DNA from: Paludibacteraceae bacterium | GTDB lineage: Bacteria; Bacteroidota; Bacteroidia; Bacteroidales; Paludibacteraceae | Reading direction: 5' to 3' | Assembly: GCA_024692565.1 (NCBI GenBank) | Contig: JAILMN010000025.1 | Coordinates: 62,001 to 126,000, forward strand | DNA: 64,000 nucleotides | Part shown: positions 53,442-61,961 of the stretch, piece after piece | How positions within the stretch are numbered: the stretch's first letter is position 1 | Layout of the letters: the number at the start of each line of letters is the position of its first letter | Program-made: the position numbers and the translations under genes | Notes under the pieces: model-generated | Seen by the model: only the letters and a program-made list of their open reading frames with translations | The model's database searches: none | What the model was told of the DNA's origin: nothing

Positions 53442-54115
53442 CCGTACTGTACGAAGACAACCATATTATCGCGGTTAACAAGACCTGCAATGAGATTGTG
53501 CAGGGCGACAAGACCGGAGATACACCGCTGAGCGAGACCCTCAAGGCATATATCAAAGCCAAATACAATAAGCCCGGTGAAGTCTTTTTGGGTGTAACGC
53601 ATCGTCTGGATCGTCCGACGAGTGGAGTAGTGCTCTTTGCCCGAACCAGCAAAGCCCTCTCGCGCCTAAACGAGATGTTCAAGAGCCATGAGCAGATCCG
53701 TAAAACCTATTGGGCGATTGTCCAAGGAGCACCGAAACAACCCGAAGCCCGGCTGGAGAATAGGTTGATTCGTAATGAAAAGCAGAATAAGTCGTACATC
53801 GCCAAACCCGGTGCGAAAGATGCCAAACAGGCTGTTTTGCGTTATAATACGCTTGTCAAAGGTGAACATTACTCGCTTTTGGAGATTAATCTTGAGACGG
53901 GACGGCATCATCAGATTCGTTGCCAATTAGCGGCAATCGGATGTCCGGTCAAAGGCGACCTGAAGTACGGTGCGAAGCGCTCTAATCCGGATGGCGGTAT
54001 CTGTCTGCATGCGCGGCAAATAGCGTTCGTGCATCCGGTGAGCAAGCAGGATATATGCATCGTCGCTCCTGTGCCGGAAGATGATATTTGGCATAAGTTA
54101 GGCGCAGACACATAA
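53438..54115 (+). CDS. RluA-family pseudouridine synthase
   Basis: 225 residues. The catalytic motif HRLDRPTSGVVLFARTSKA (residues 51-69) contains the nucleophilic Asp. INLETGRHHQIRCQLAAIGC near residue 150 is the second signature. There is no S4 RNA-binding domain, so it is a short RluA/RluC-like form, and its rRNA or tRNA target cannot be named. Last gene of the mnmE operon. A hairpin lies directly after the stop. Confidence 0.9.
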   Translation: MTVLYEDNHIIAVNKTCNEIVQGDKTGDTPLSETLKAYIKAKYNKPGEVFLGVTHRLDRPTSGVVLFARTSKALSRLNEMFKSHEQIRKTYWAIVQGAPKQPEARLENRLIRNEKQNKSYIAKPGAKDAKQAVLRYNTLVKGEHYSLLEINLETGRHHQIRCQLAAIGCPVKGDLKYGAKRSNPDGGICLHARQIAFVHPVSKQDICIVAPVPEDDIWHKLGADT

Positions 54116-54117
54116 AA

Positions 54118-54137
54118 AAGGAATCCAGAGGTTCCTT
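54118..54137. terminator. Hairpin after the rluA-type gene
   Basis: AAGGAA-t-CC, loop AGA, GGTTCCTT: an 8-bp stem with one bulged base. On the plus strand the tail is only TTGTG, so termination of the mnmE operon would be weak. On the minus strand it is followed by TTTTTT, so it may also stop leftward transcripts that pass the tRNA terminator. Confidence 0.5.
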
Positions 54138-54273
54138 GTGAGCCACGTCTTAGCCCCTGAAGGGGCACGATTATTGCGCAGCGGCGCAATTCTCCCGGAC
54201 TCGAAAATTGTTTTACAATAATCGTTCGAACGAAGAGAGAAAAAGAACCCCCGGTTTGAGTCCGTATGGAAGT
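54138..54273. other. Structured non-coding stretch with tRNA-like fragments
   Basis: No open frame of note. Small inverted repeats follow one another: GCCCC-TGAA-GGGGC (54153-54166), TTGCGC/GCGCAA around the loop AGCG (about 54174-54189), ATTGT/ACAAT, and the palindrome TCGTTCGAACGA (about 54222-54233). TCCCGGACTCGAA at 54193-54205 repeats the T-arm of the tRNA-Thr (54324-54336), and TGAGCCAC at 54139-54146 repeats its 3' end (54315-54322). Confidence 0.6.
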
Positions 54274-54312
54274 ACCAAAAACGGACGACAACCTAAAGGT
54301 CAATCGTCCGTT
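54274..54312 (-). terminator. Terminator of the tRNA-Thr gene
   Basis: On the minus strand AACGGACGA (54312-54304) pairs with TCGTCCGTT (54288-54280), a 9-bp perfect stem with a 15-base loop, followed by a run TTTTTGG. It begins 5 bases after the tRNA end. Confidence 0.8.
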
Positions 54313-54316
54313 CTTG

Positions 54317-54389
<73 letters not shown>

Positions 54390-54434
54390 ATTGCCGAGTG
54401 GCATGATTTTTGTTGCTTAACTCAAAAGCGGGTG

Positions 54435-54466
54435 CAAAGGTACTACATTTTTTTGATATACGCAAA
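54435..54466 (-). promoter_or_regulatory. Promoter of tRNA-Thr
   Basis: Minus-strand TACCTTTG at 54442-54435 and TTTG at 54466-54463, with a 20-base spacer. The transcription start should lie some 35 bases before the mature tRNA. The upstream edge abuts the start of the divergent DUF5103 gene. Confidence 0.7.
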
Positions 54467-54472
54467 TATTTT

Positions 54473-55690
54473 ATGAAAAAAATAGCATTCATAGTCATTT
54501 TTGTCTCTTTTATGGCAACTCTATGCGCGCAGACGCAGAAGCGCGTCTTCAATGAGCAGATACGTACGTTGCGCGTGGAGCGTGAGGTGTTGCTGTTGGG
54601 AAACGACAATGTGCTGCATATATCGTTCGATGAGATGAGCCATGATGTGCATTTCTATACCTATGCCGTGCAGATGCTGCATTCCGACCTCACTTCCGGC
54701 GAGTATCTGCAGGGTTTTCCGACAAAAGATATCGTGGACTATGAGCATTCGATCAACACCAGCCGCGAATATACGCATTATTGGTTTCAGTTCCCGAACG
54801 AGGAGATGAGCCTGACCAAAAGCGGCGATTACCGGTTAACGATTTACGAAGACGGCAACCCGGATAACAAAGTGGCAGAGGTTGATTTCCGCATAGCGGA
54901 ACCACTCGTGCGCATCAATGCCAACGTGCGTGCCCATACGGATATCGAGTTCAACGGGCGCTACCAGCAGGTCGATGTAGAAGTCAACACTCTGGCGCTG
55001 GATATACGTGATCCCAAGGAACTAAGGGTCGTCGTGCAGCAGAATAACCGCACGGATAATGCCGTAGAGCTGAATATGCCTACGTTCATGGACAATCATA
55101 ATTTCCGGTACGTCAATAACAAAGCCCTTATTTTCGAAGGCGGCAACGAGTATCATCATTTCGATGCTTTCTCTTGTTTCTATGCCGGTACGGGTATTGA
55201 CCGCGTGTACCATGAGTTAGGCGACTATCACGCGCTTCTTTTCCAAGACGAGATCTCGAAAGGGCAATACATTCATGAGTTTGACAGTGACGGTCGTTTT
55301 GTCGTTAATGCTGAGCGAACCGCCGATCCGGATATCGAAGCGGAATATATGTGGGTCTATTGGACGCTACCGGTAGATAAACCTTGGTTCGATGGCGCAT
55401 TGTATGTAGGCGGCGACCTCTTTAGTAATGGACTGAGTTTGCGCAACCGGATGCAGTATGACGCCAAGAATAAATGCTATTGGCTCACGGCGCTCGTCAA
55501 ACAGGGTGGGTGGGATTACCAGTATTGGTTCTCCGGCAAAGGTACACAAAACAAAACTACCACCCAACGTGTGGATGGCAGTTATTGGCAGACCGAGAAT
55601 GAATACGCCGTCTATGTCTATTGGCGTCCTTTCGGTGCTCGTTACGACCGCCTCGTCGGCGTACAAATTATCCGTTCAAACGCTCTTTGA
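54473..55690 (+). CDS. DUF5103 type IX secretion system plug-like protein
   Basis: 405 residues from the ATG at 54473 ([20 protein letters not shown] signal peptide, cleavage near residue 20). The mature part matches the DUF5103 layout: an N-terminal beta-sandwich with [20 protein letters not shown] near residue 60 and [16 protein letters not shown] near residue 95, then a second sandwich. The relative called Plug closes the SprA translocon of the type IX system in Flavobacterium johnsoniae. No other type IX genes are in the window. The 3' end overlaps the end of convergent pgi by 23 bases. No promoter of the usual pattern was found directly upstream. Confidence 0.75.
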   Translation: MKKIAFIVIFVSFMATLCAQTQKRVFNEQIRTLRVEREVLLLGNDNVLHISFDEMSHDVHFYTYAVQMLHSDLTSGEYLQGFPTKDIVDYEHSINTSREYTHYWFQFPNEEMSLTKSGDYRLTIYEDGNPDNKVAEVDFRIAEPLVRINANVRAHTDIEFNGRYQQVDVEVNTLALDIRDPKELRVVVQQNNRTDNAVELNMPTFMDNHNFRYVNNKALIFEGGNEYHHFDAFSCFYAGTGIDRVYHELGDYHALLFQDEISKGQYIHEFDSDGRFVVNAERTADPDIEAEYMWVYWTLPVDKPWFDGALYVGGDLFSNGLSLRNRMQYDAKNKCYWLTALVKQGGWDYQYWFSGKGTQNKTTTQRVDGSYWQTENEYAVYVYWRPFGARYDRLVGVQIIRSNAL

Positions 55691-57011
55691 TAGCCTTGCT
55701 CTCGGCTTCGTAGCCTGGCTTGTCGAGTAGGGCAAACATATTCTTCTTGTATGCTTCCACACCCGGTTGGTTAAACGGATTGACATCCAGCACATAACCG
55801 GAAATGCCGCATCCGCGCTCGAAGAAATAGATGAACTGACCGATATTAAACTCGTCGATGCGCTCAAACTCAATGCGGATATTCGGAACACCGCCGTCCA
55901 CATGAGCGAGTTGCGTACCGAGTTCAGCCATCTTATTGACCTCATCTACACGCTTGCCGGCAAGGAAATTGAGGCCGTCGAGGTTCTCTTCGTCCATCGG
56001 CACAAGCACTTTCTTATTCGCTTTCTCAATAGAGATAACGGTCTCGAAAATCGTGCGCTCGCCGTCCTGAATCCACTGACCCATCGAGTGCAGGTCGGTC
56101 GTGAAGTCCACGGAAGCCGGGAAAATTGCCTTGTGGTCCTTACCTTCGGACTCGCCGTACAGTTGTTTCCACCACTCGCTGAAATAATGCAGTTTCGGGT
56201 TGAAGTTCACAAGTATCTCGATCTTCTTACCGCTCTGATAGAGGGCATTACGGATCGCTGCATACTGGCAAGCCGGGTTCTGTGCAAACGGCACTTTGAT
56301 GTCCGTAGCTTTCTCCATTTCCTGCGCACCGCGTACGAGTTCGCGGATGTCACCACCTGCTACAGCAATCGGTAGCAAGCCTACCGGCGTGAGCACGGAG
56401 AAGCGACCTCCTACGTTATCTGGGATGACGAAGGTCTTGTATCCTTCTTTGGTGGACAGGCTTCGCAGCGCACCTTTTGCGCGGTCTGTAACCGCAACGA
56501 TACGATGACGTGCTTCCTCTTTGCCCACTTGCTTCTCCAGCATCGTCTTGAGCAGACGGAACGCAAGCGCAGTCTCGGTTGTCGTACCCGACTTAGAGAT
56601 ATTGATGATACCGAACTGCTTGTCCGCAAGGAACTCCATCAGTTCTGCCAGATAGTCCTCACCGATGTTATTACCGGCATAAACCACATACGGGTTCTTA
56701 CGATCCTTGGCTACAAACGCATCAAAAGCCGACGCGAGAGCTTCGTTCACCGCACGTGCACCGAGGTACGAACCTCCGATACCAGCTACGATAACTACCT
56801 CGCAGCGTTTGCGCAACTCGTCTGCAGAAGCCTGTACTTCCGCCAGAAACTCATCCGTGATAGAGGAGGGGAGATGTACCCAACCGATGTAGTCGTTACC
56901 GGCACCTTTACCGTTCTCCAACAGCAAGTTAGCTGCTTCTGTTTGTGCCTCCAGTTTCTTCAGGGCTGCAGCGTCTACGAACGATGCAGCGTTTTTTAAG
57001 CATAGTTTCAT
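55668..57011 (-). CDS. pgi: Glucose-6-phosphate isomerase
   Basis: 447 residues, the short bacterial form. Motifs: [17 protein letters not shown] near residue 78, [16 protein letters not shown] near residue 139 (phosphate site), the catalytic-region [14 protein letters not shown] near residue 201 and a C-terminal [19 protein letters not shown] near residue 412 with the active-site Lys. It interconverts glucose-6-phosphate and fructose-6-phosphate. Last gene of the lysS-gpsA-pgi operon, 1 base after gpsA. It overlaps the convergent DUF5103 gene by 23 bases. Confidence 0.95.
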   Translation of the reverse strand: MKLCLKNAASFVDAAALKKLEAQTEAANLLLENGKGAGNDYIGWVHLPSSITDEFLAEVQASADELRKRCEVVIVAGIGGSYLGARAVNEALASAFDAFVAKDRKNPYVVYAGNNIGEDYLAELMEFLADKQFGIINISKSGTTTETALAFRLLKTMLEKQVGKEEARHRIVAVTDRAKGALRSLSTKEGYKTFVIPDNVGGRFSVLTPVGLLPIAVAGGDIRELVRGAQEMEKATDIKVPFAQNPACQYAAIRNALYQSGKKIEILVNFNPKLHYFSEWWKQLYGESEGKDHKAIFPASVDFTTDLHSMGQWIQDGERTIFETVISIEKANKKVLVPMDEENLDGLNFLAGKRVDEVNKMAELGTQLAHVDGGVPNIRIEFERIDEFNIGQFIYFFERGCGISGYVLDVNPFNQPGVEAYKKNMFALLDKPGYEAESKAIKERLNG

Positions 57012-57012
57012 G

Positions 57013-58008
57013 TTATTGTAATTTAGAAGTTAAAGACTTGATGATAGGTTTGGCTTTCTGACGATTGTATAAGATCTCATACATCGCATCCACAATCGGC
57101 AGCGCCACTTTCATGCGTTGGTTAGCGCCGTAGATAGCTTTGGTTCCATAATAACCTTCGGCAACCATCTCCATCTCCATTTGTGCGGCTTTGACGGAGT
57201 ATCCCAGACCGAGCATCTGACCGAACTGACGATTACGGCTGAACTGCGAATAACCTGTTACCAGCACGTCGCCCAGATAACCGGACATTGTGATGTCGCG
57301 AGGCACATTGCTCATTGCCGTAGCAAAACGCTGAATCTCCTGAATGGCGTTACTGAGCAGCACGGCCTGGAAATTATCGCCGTAATGCAGCGCCTGACAC
57401 ATACCTGCCGCGATCGCGTAGATATTCTTCATCACCGAACTGTACTCAAGTCCGATTACGTCGCTGGACACCGTTGTGTGTACATAATCCGTCTGGAAGA
57501 GTTTCGACCAGATCTCTGCGTTAGAGCGGTTCTCGCAACCGATGGTGAGGTAACTCAGTCGCTCCAGCGCAATTTCCTCCGCGTGACAAGGACCCGCGAT
57601 AACTCCCAATTGGTCGTAAGCGATACCAAAACGGTTGTGCAGATAGTCTGTCACAATCACGTTCTCATCCGGGATCATACCTTTGACGGCAGAAATAACC
57701 ACCTTATGCGTCATATCGCGACGAATCTTATTTAGCGACTGCTTCACGTACGGCGAAGGAATTGCCAGAATTAGCACGTCCGACTGCGCCACGGTTTGGT
57801 TGATGTCCGACGAGAAATGAATACGGCTTACGTCGAACTCTGCAGCACCTAAATACGAAGGGTTCTTACCGGTTGAGATAAACTCATCAATGACCTCTTG
57901 ACGACGGATGAACCAGTTGATCTCGCCCTGGTTCTGCATCACAATCTTCGCCAAGGCCGTTGCCCATGAGCCCGAACCTAAAATAGCTACTTTACGATAC
58001 ATTTCCAT
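57013..58008 (-). CDS. gpsA: NAD(P)H-dependent glycerol-3-phosphate dehydrogenase
   Basis: 331 residues. N-terminal nucleotide-binding [20 protein letters not shown] (residues 7-26), [10 protein letters not shown] near residue 109, [20 protein letters not shown] near residue 139 and the catalytic [20 protein letters not shown] near residue 186 with the conserved Lys. It makes glycerol-3-phosphate for phospholipid synthesis. Start at 58008; an ATG two codons later (MYRKVAIL) is equally possible. It is 1 base from lysS and from pgi, so all three are co-translated. Confidence 0.95.
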   Translation of the reverse strand: MEMYRKVAILGSGSWATALAKIVMQNQGEINWFIRRQEVIDEFISTGKNPSYLGAAEFDVSRIHFSSDINQTVAQSDVLILAIPSPYVKQSLNKIRRDMTHKVVISAVKGMIPDENVIVTDYLHNRFGIAYDQLGVIAGPCHAEEIALERLSYLTIGCENRSNAEIWSKLFQTDYVHTTVSSDVIGLEYSSVMKNIYAIAAGMCQALHYGDNFQAVLLSNAIQEIQRFATAMSNVPRDITMSGYLGDVLVTGYSQFSRNRQFGQMLGLGYSVKAAQMEMEMVAEGYYGTKAIYGANQRMKVALPIVDAMYEILYNRQKAKPIIKSLTSKLQ

Positions 58009-58009
58009 A

Positions 58010-59557
58010 TTAGTTAACCTCCGGCTTCATCGTTGGGAATAATAAAACTTCTTGAATCGTTTGCTGACCGGTCATGAACATCGTCAGACGGTCGATACCA
58101 ATACCGATACCCGATGTGGGCGGGAAACCGTACTCAAGCGCACGCATGAAGTCATGATCGATGATCATCGCCTCGTCGTCACCCTTGTCCGCCAGTTTCA
58201 TTTGCTCCACGAATCGGTTGTATTGGTCAATCGGGTCGTTCAACTCGCTATAAGCGTTCGCCAACTCCTTGCCGTTTACCATCAATTCGAATCGCTCGGT
58301 CAAACCGGGTTTCGAGCGGTGCATCTTCGTCAGCGGACTCATCTCGACGGGGTAGTCTGTTATGAAAGTCGGTTGAATGAACGTGCCCTCACAGGTCTCG
58401 CCGAAGATCTCGTCAATCAGTTTACCTTTACCCATGTGCTCCGTATCTTCTACGCCCAATTTCTTAGCCTCTGCGCGAATTTCATCCTCGCTCATCGAAG
58501 CCAAGTTTAGACCCGTCTTCTCTTTGATAGCATCCAAAATCGGCAGACGGCGGTAGGGCGCTTTGAAATCCACCTCGTGGTCACCGATCTGCACTTTCGT
58601 CGTGCCATTCACAGCAATTGCGATGCGCTCTAACAACTGCTCGGTGAAGCTCATCATCCAGTTATAGTCTTTGTACTGTACATAGAGCTCCATGCATGTG
58701 AACTCGGGGTTGTGCGAGCGGTCCATGCCTTCGTTACGGAAATTACGTCCGATCTCGTACACACCCTCAAAACCGCCTACGATCAGTCGTTTCAGATACA
58801 ACTCGGTTGCGATGCGCAGGTACATGTCCACGTCAAGCGTGTTATGATGCGTGATGAACGGACGCGCCGAAGCACCACCGGCTATCTGCTGCAGGATTGG
58901 CGTTTCTACCTCTGTATAACCCGCCTCATCGAACACCTGACGCATGGTGCGAATGATGGTTGCACGCTTCAGGAACGTGTCCTTCACGCCTTCGTTTACC
59001 ACCAAATCCACATAACGCTGACGATAACGCTGCTCCGGATCATTGAAGCCGTCATAAGCTACGCCGTCTTTGTATTTGACGATCGGCAGCGGACGCAAAC
59101 TCTTCGCGAGCACGGTCAATTTCTGTGCGTGCACGCTGATCTCACCCATTTGGGTACGGAAAACAAATCCTTCTATACCGATAAAATCACCGATGTCTAA
59201 CAGTTTCTTGAAAACGACATTATACATCTGCTGCTCCACGGTTGTCGGTTGCTCACCTTCGGCTACCGGCGCTTGAATATCATCGCGGCTGACATAGACC
59301 TGAATACGACCTTTGCTGTCCTGCAGCTCGATGAACGAAGCCTTACCCATGATACGCTTGCTCATCAGTCGCCCTGCGATGCGCACGGGCGAACCCGTAT
59401 GCCATGTGGCGCTCTGATCATCATCAACGAAAGCCGCCTTGATATCGGTCGAATGACCGGTTACTTCATACTCCGCCGCAGGGTAGGGATCGATTCCTAA
59501 ATCGCGCATCGTCTGCAAACTCTGACGGCGTACTAACTCTTGTTCACTTAGTTCCAT
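58010..59557 (-). CDS. lysS: Lysyl-tRNA synthetase, class II
   Basis: 515 residues from the ATG at 59557 (MELSEQELVRRQSLQTMRDL); the in-frame upstream extension would overlap the promoter leader. N-terminal OB-fold with GRLMSKRIMGKASFIELQDS near residue 63, then class II motifs: motif 2 RNFRNEGMDRSHNPEFTCME near residue 253 and motif 3 GFPPTSGIGIGIDRLTMF near residue 481. It charges tRNA-Lys. First gene of the operon with gpsA and pgi. Confidence 0.96.
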   Translation of the reverse strand: MELSEQELVRRQSLQTMRDLGIDPYPAAEYEVTGHSTDIKAAFVDDDQSATWHTGSPVRIAGRLMSKRIMGKASFIELQDSKGRIQVYVSRDDIQAPVAEGEQPTTVEQQMYNVVFKKLLDIGDFIGIEGFVFRTQMGEISVHAQKLTVLAKSLRPLPIVKYKDGVAYDGFNDPEQRYRQRYVDLVVNEGVKDTFLKRATIIRTMRQVFDEAGYTEVETPILQQIAGGASARPFITHHNTLDVDMYLRIATELYLKRLIVGGFEGVYEIGRNFRNEGMDRSHNPEFTCMELYVQYKDYNWMMSFTEQLLERIAIAVNGTTKVQIGDHEVDFKAPYRRLPILDAIKEKTGLNLASMSEDEIRAEAKKLGVEDTEHMGKGKLIDEIFGETCEGTFIQPTFITDYPVEMSPLTKMHRSKPGLTERFELMVNGKELANAYSELNDPIDQYNRFVEQMKLADKGDDEAMIIDHDFMRALEYGFPPTSGIGIGIDRLTMFMTGQQTIQEVLLFPTMKPEVN

Positions 59558-59596
59558 TATCTTGTCTTTTTGTTGTCTCAAAAACCTTTGTGGCTG

Positions 59597-59628
59597 CAAA
59601 GGTACAACTTTTTTTTGAATTACACAAA
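59597..59628 (-). promoter_or_regulatory. Promoter of the lysS-gpsA-pgi operon
   Basis: Minus-strand TACCTTTG at 59604-59597 and TTTG at 59628-59625, with a 20-base spacer. It is back to back with, but does not overlap, the EF-G2 promoter. Confidence 0.72.
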
Positions 59629-59644
59629 ATTTTTTTTGATATTA

Positions 59645-59676
59645 TTTGCGTATTTGCAAAAATTGTTGTATCTTTG
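59645..59676 (+). promoter_or_regulatory. Promoter of the EF-G2-type gene
   Basis: TTTG at 59645-59648 and TATCTTTG at 59669-59676, with a 20-base spacer. A leader of about 45 bases precedes the ATG at 59727. No obvious operator is visible. Confidence 0.65.
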
Positions 59677-59726
59677 CAGCGTTTTTGACAACTGGACTTT
59701 ACAAATACACCTTAAATACAATTATT

Positions 59727-61883
59727 ATGTCTAAAGTTTATCAAGCAAATGAGATCAAGAATGTCGCTATGTTGGGCGGCTCTGGATCCGGTAAAACGAC
59801 TCTGACGGAGTCGATGTTGTTCGAGTGCGGGGTCATCAAACGCCGCGGTTCGATTGAGGCTCAATCTACCGTGTGCGACTATTTCCCTGTTGAGAAAGAG
59901 TATGGTTATTCGGTGTTCTCGACCGTCTGCAACGTAGAGTTCGAGGGCAAGAAATTAAACATCATCGACTGCGCAGGTAGTGATGATTTCTGCGGTGGTA
60001 CGGTAGCCGCGCTTCAGATGTGCGGTTCTGCTCTGATCGTGCTCAGCGCCAACGGTGGCGTGGAGGTAGGTACGCAGAATAACTTCCGTCTGGTAGAGAA
60101 AGCAAAGAAGCCGCTGGCTTTCGTGATTAACAAATGTGACCATGAGAACGCAGACTTTGAGCGTACGTTCAACCAGCTCAAAGAGAACTTTGGCAATAAA
60201 TGTACGTTGATCCAATTCCCTGTCAACGCAGGCGCAGGCTTTAATGCCGTTATCGACGTGCTCAAAGGCAAGATGCTCGTTTGGAAAGCAGAAGGCGGTG
60301 CTCCTGAACTCAAGGACATTCCGGCTGAGTATGCTGACCGCGTAGAAGAGATGCGTTCGCAACTGTCCGAAGCCGCTGCTGAAGCAGACGAGACGCTGCT
60401 CGATAAGTTTTTGGGCGAAGGTCTCACGGACGAAGAGATCATGCAGGGGCTGAAGGGCGTGTACGCCGATGGTTCAATGTACCCCGTTCTCTGCTGCTCG
60501 GGTGCGAAAGATATGGGTATCCGTCGTCTGATGGACTTCCTCAATAATATGGCTCCGAGTCCTGCTCAGTTCAGCTATCCGACCGTGGACGGTAAGAAAA
60601 TCAGTCCGGATGCAAAGGCTCCGACCAGCATCTATGTCTTCAAGACTTCCGTTGAACCGCACATCGGTGAGGTCAACTACTTCCGCGTAATGCAAGGTAC
60701 TGTCCACAACGGCGATGACTTGGAGAACATCGAGCGTGGCTCCAAAGAGCGTATATCGCAGCTCTATCAGGTTGCCGGTTCAATCCGTGTACCGGTAGAT
60801 GAATTGGCTGCAGGCGATATCGGTGCTACCGTGAAGCTGAAAGATACCCGTACGGGTAACACCTTGAATGCGAAGGGCTGCGACCTGCAGTATGCTCCGA
60901 TCCAATACCCGCAACCGCGTTATCGTCGTGCTATCAAGCCGGTTACCGAGTCTGATGCAGAGAAATTGGCTGCACTCCTCACCCGTATGCACGAGGAAGA
61001 CCCGACGTGGGTAGTAGAGCAATCCAAAGAGCTTCGTCAGATGATCGTTAGCGGTCAAGGCGAGTTCCACCTGCGTACGCTCAAATGGCGTCTGGAGAAC
61101 AACGATAAGATGCCGATCGAGTTCCTTGAGCCGAAGATCCCGTATCGTGAGACCATCACCAAGGCTGCGCGTGCCGACTATCGTCATAAGAAACAGTCCG
61201 GTGGTGCAGGTCAGTTTGGTGAGGTTCACCTCATCGTAGAGCCCTACGAGGAGGGGCAACCGGTTAAGGAAACCTATAAGTTCGGTAATCAGGAGTACAA
61301 GATCTCCGTCAAAGACCAGCAAGAGATCAACCTCGAGTGGGGTGGTAAACTGATCATCATCAACTCCATCGTCGGTGGTGCTATTGATGCACGCTTCATC
61401 CCGGCTATCGTCAAGGGTATCATGGATCGTATGGAGCAAGGACCGCTCACCGGTTCGTATGCTCGCGACGTACGCGTGATCATTTATGATGGTAAGATGC
61501 ACCCGGTTGACTCCAACGAAATATCCTTCCGTCTCGCCGGACGTAATGCCTTCGCGCAAGCTTTCAAAGAGGCGAACCCGAAAGTGCTTGAGCCGGTTTA
61601 TGACCTCGAGGTATTCGTTCCGTCGGAGATCATGGGTGATGTGATGTCTGACATCAACGGTCGCCGCGGTATGGTGATGGGTATGGAGACTGAAAAGTCC
61701 TTCACCCGCCTCAAAGCGCAAGTGCCTTTGAAAGAACTCTCCACCTATTCGACAACTCTCTCATCGCTTACCGGTGGTCGCGCTACCTTCACGATGGCAT
61801 TCAACAGCTACCAACTCGTACCGGCTGATGTACAGGAGAAACTCCTTGCTGCATACGCTGCTACCCAGGCTGAAGAAGAGTAA
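59727..61883 (+). CDS. EF-G2-type elongation factor lacking the catalytic His
   Basis: 718 residues from the ATG at 59727 (MSKVYQANEIKNVAMLGGSG). All five EF-G domains appear present: G domain with P-loop GGSGSGKTTLTE (residues 17-28), switch I region CDYFPVEKEYGYSVFSTV (residues 50-67), switch II DCAGSDDF (residues 81-88) and NKCD near residue 131; domain II near residue 300, domain IV VEPYEEGQPVKETY near residue 500, domain V MGDVMSDINGRRGMVMGME near residue 636. Canonical EF-G has DTPGH in switch II; here Ser replaces the catalytic His. This matches the Bacteroides EF-G2 paralogue, which supports translation without GTP hydrolysis in starvation and the gut. It is not the housekeeping fusA. 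Confidence 0.9.
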   Translation: MSKVYQANEIKNVAMLGGSGSGKTTLTESMLFECGVIKRRGSIEAQSTVCDYFPVEKEYGYSVFSTVCNVEFEGKKLNIIDCAGSDDFCGGTVAALQMCGSALIVLSANGGVEVGTQNNFRLVEKAKKPLAFVINKCDHENADFERTFNQLKENFGNKCTLIQFPVNAGAGFNAVIDVLKGKMLVWKAEGGAPELKDIPAEYADRVEEMRSQLSEAAAEADETLLDKFLGEGLTDEEIMQGLKGVYADGSMYPVLCCSGAKDMGIRRLMDFLNNMAPSPAQFSYPTVDGKKISPDAKAPTSIYVFKTSVEPHIGEVNYFRVMQGTVHNGDDLENIERGSKERISQLYQVAGSIRVPVDELAAGDIGATVKLKDTRTGNTLNAKGCDLQYAPIQYPQPRYRRAIKPVTESDAEKLAALLTRMHEEDPTWVVEQSKELRQMIVSGQGEFHLRTLKWRLENNDKMPIEFLEPKIPYRETITKAARADYRHKKQSGGAGQFGEVHLIVEPYEEGQPVKETYKFGNQEYKISVKDQQEINLEWGGKLIIINSIVGGAIDARFIPAIVKGIMDRMEQGPLTGSYARDVRVIIYDGKMHPVDSNEISFRLAGRNAFAQAFKEANPKVLEPVYDLEVFVPSEIMGDVMSDINGRRGMVMGMETEKSFTRLKAQVPLKELSTYSTTLSSLTGGRATFTMAFNSYQLVPADVQEKLLAAYAATQAEEE

Positions 61884-61891
61884 AAATGCAA

Positions 61892-61911
61892 AATACCTAA
61901 TTTTAGGTATT
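61892..61911. terminator. Short perfect palindrome after the EF-G2-type gene
   Basis: AATACCTAA-TT-TTAGGTATT, 9-bp arms. It is followed by GTGTAATTC and not a T-run, so it is a weak terminator at best. It ends where the -33 region of the following promoter begins, so a regulatory site is the alternative. Confidence 0.4.
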
Positions 61912-61940
61912 GTGTAATTCATAAAAAAGCAGTACCTTTG
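61909..61940 (+). promoter_or_regulatory. Promoter of the TonB-dependent receptor gene
   Basis: TACCTTTG at 61933-61940 with ATTG at 61909-61912 as a weak -33 element (20-base spacer). The leader is about 15 bases to the ATG at 61962. The palindrome at 61892-61911 touches the -33 region. Confidence 0.6.
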
Positions 61941-61961
61941 CACCCGAATTCAAGAAGATCG

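Noticed and set aside
59727..61883. Calling this the housekeeping fusA
   Set aside because: Switch II lacks the catalytic His and switch I differs strongly from canonical EF-G.
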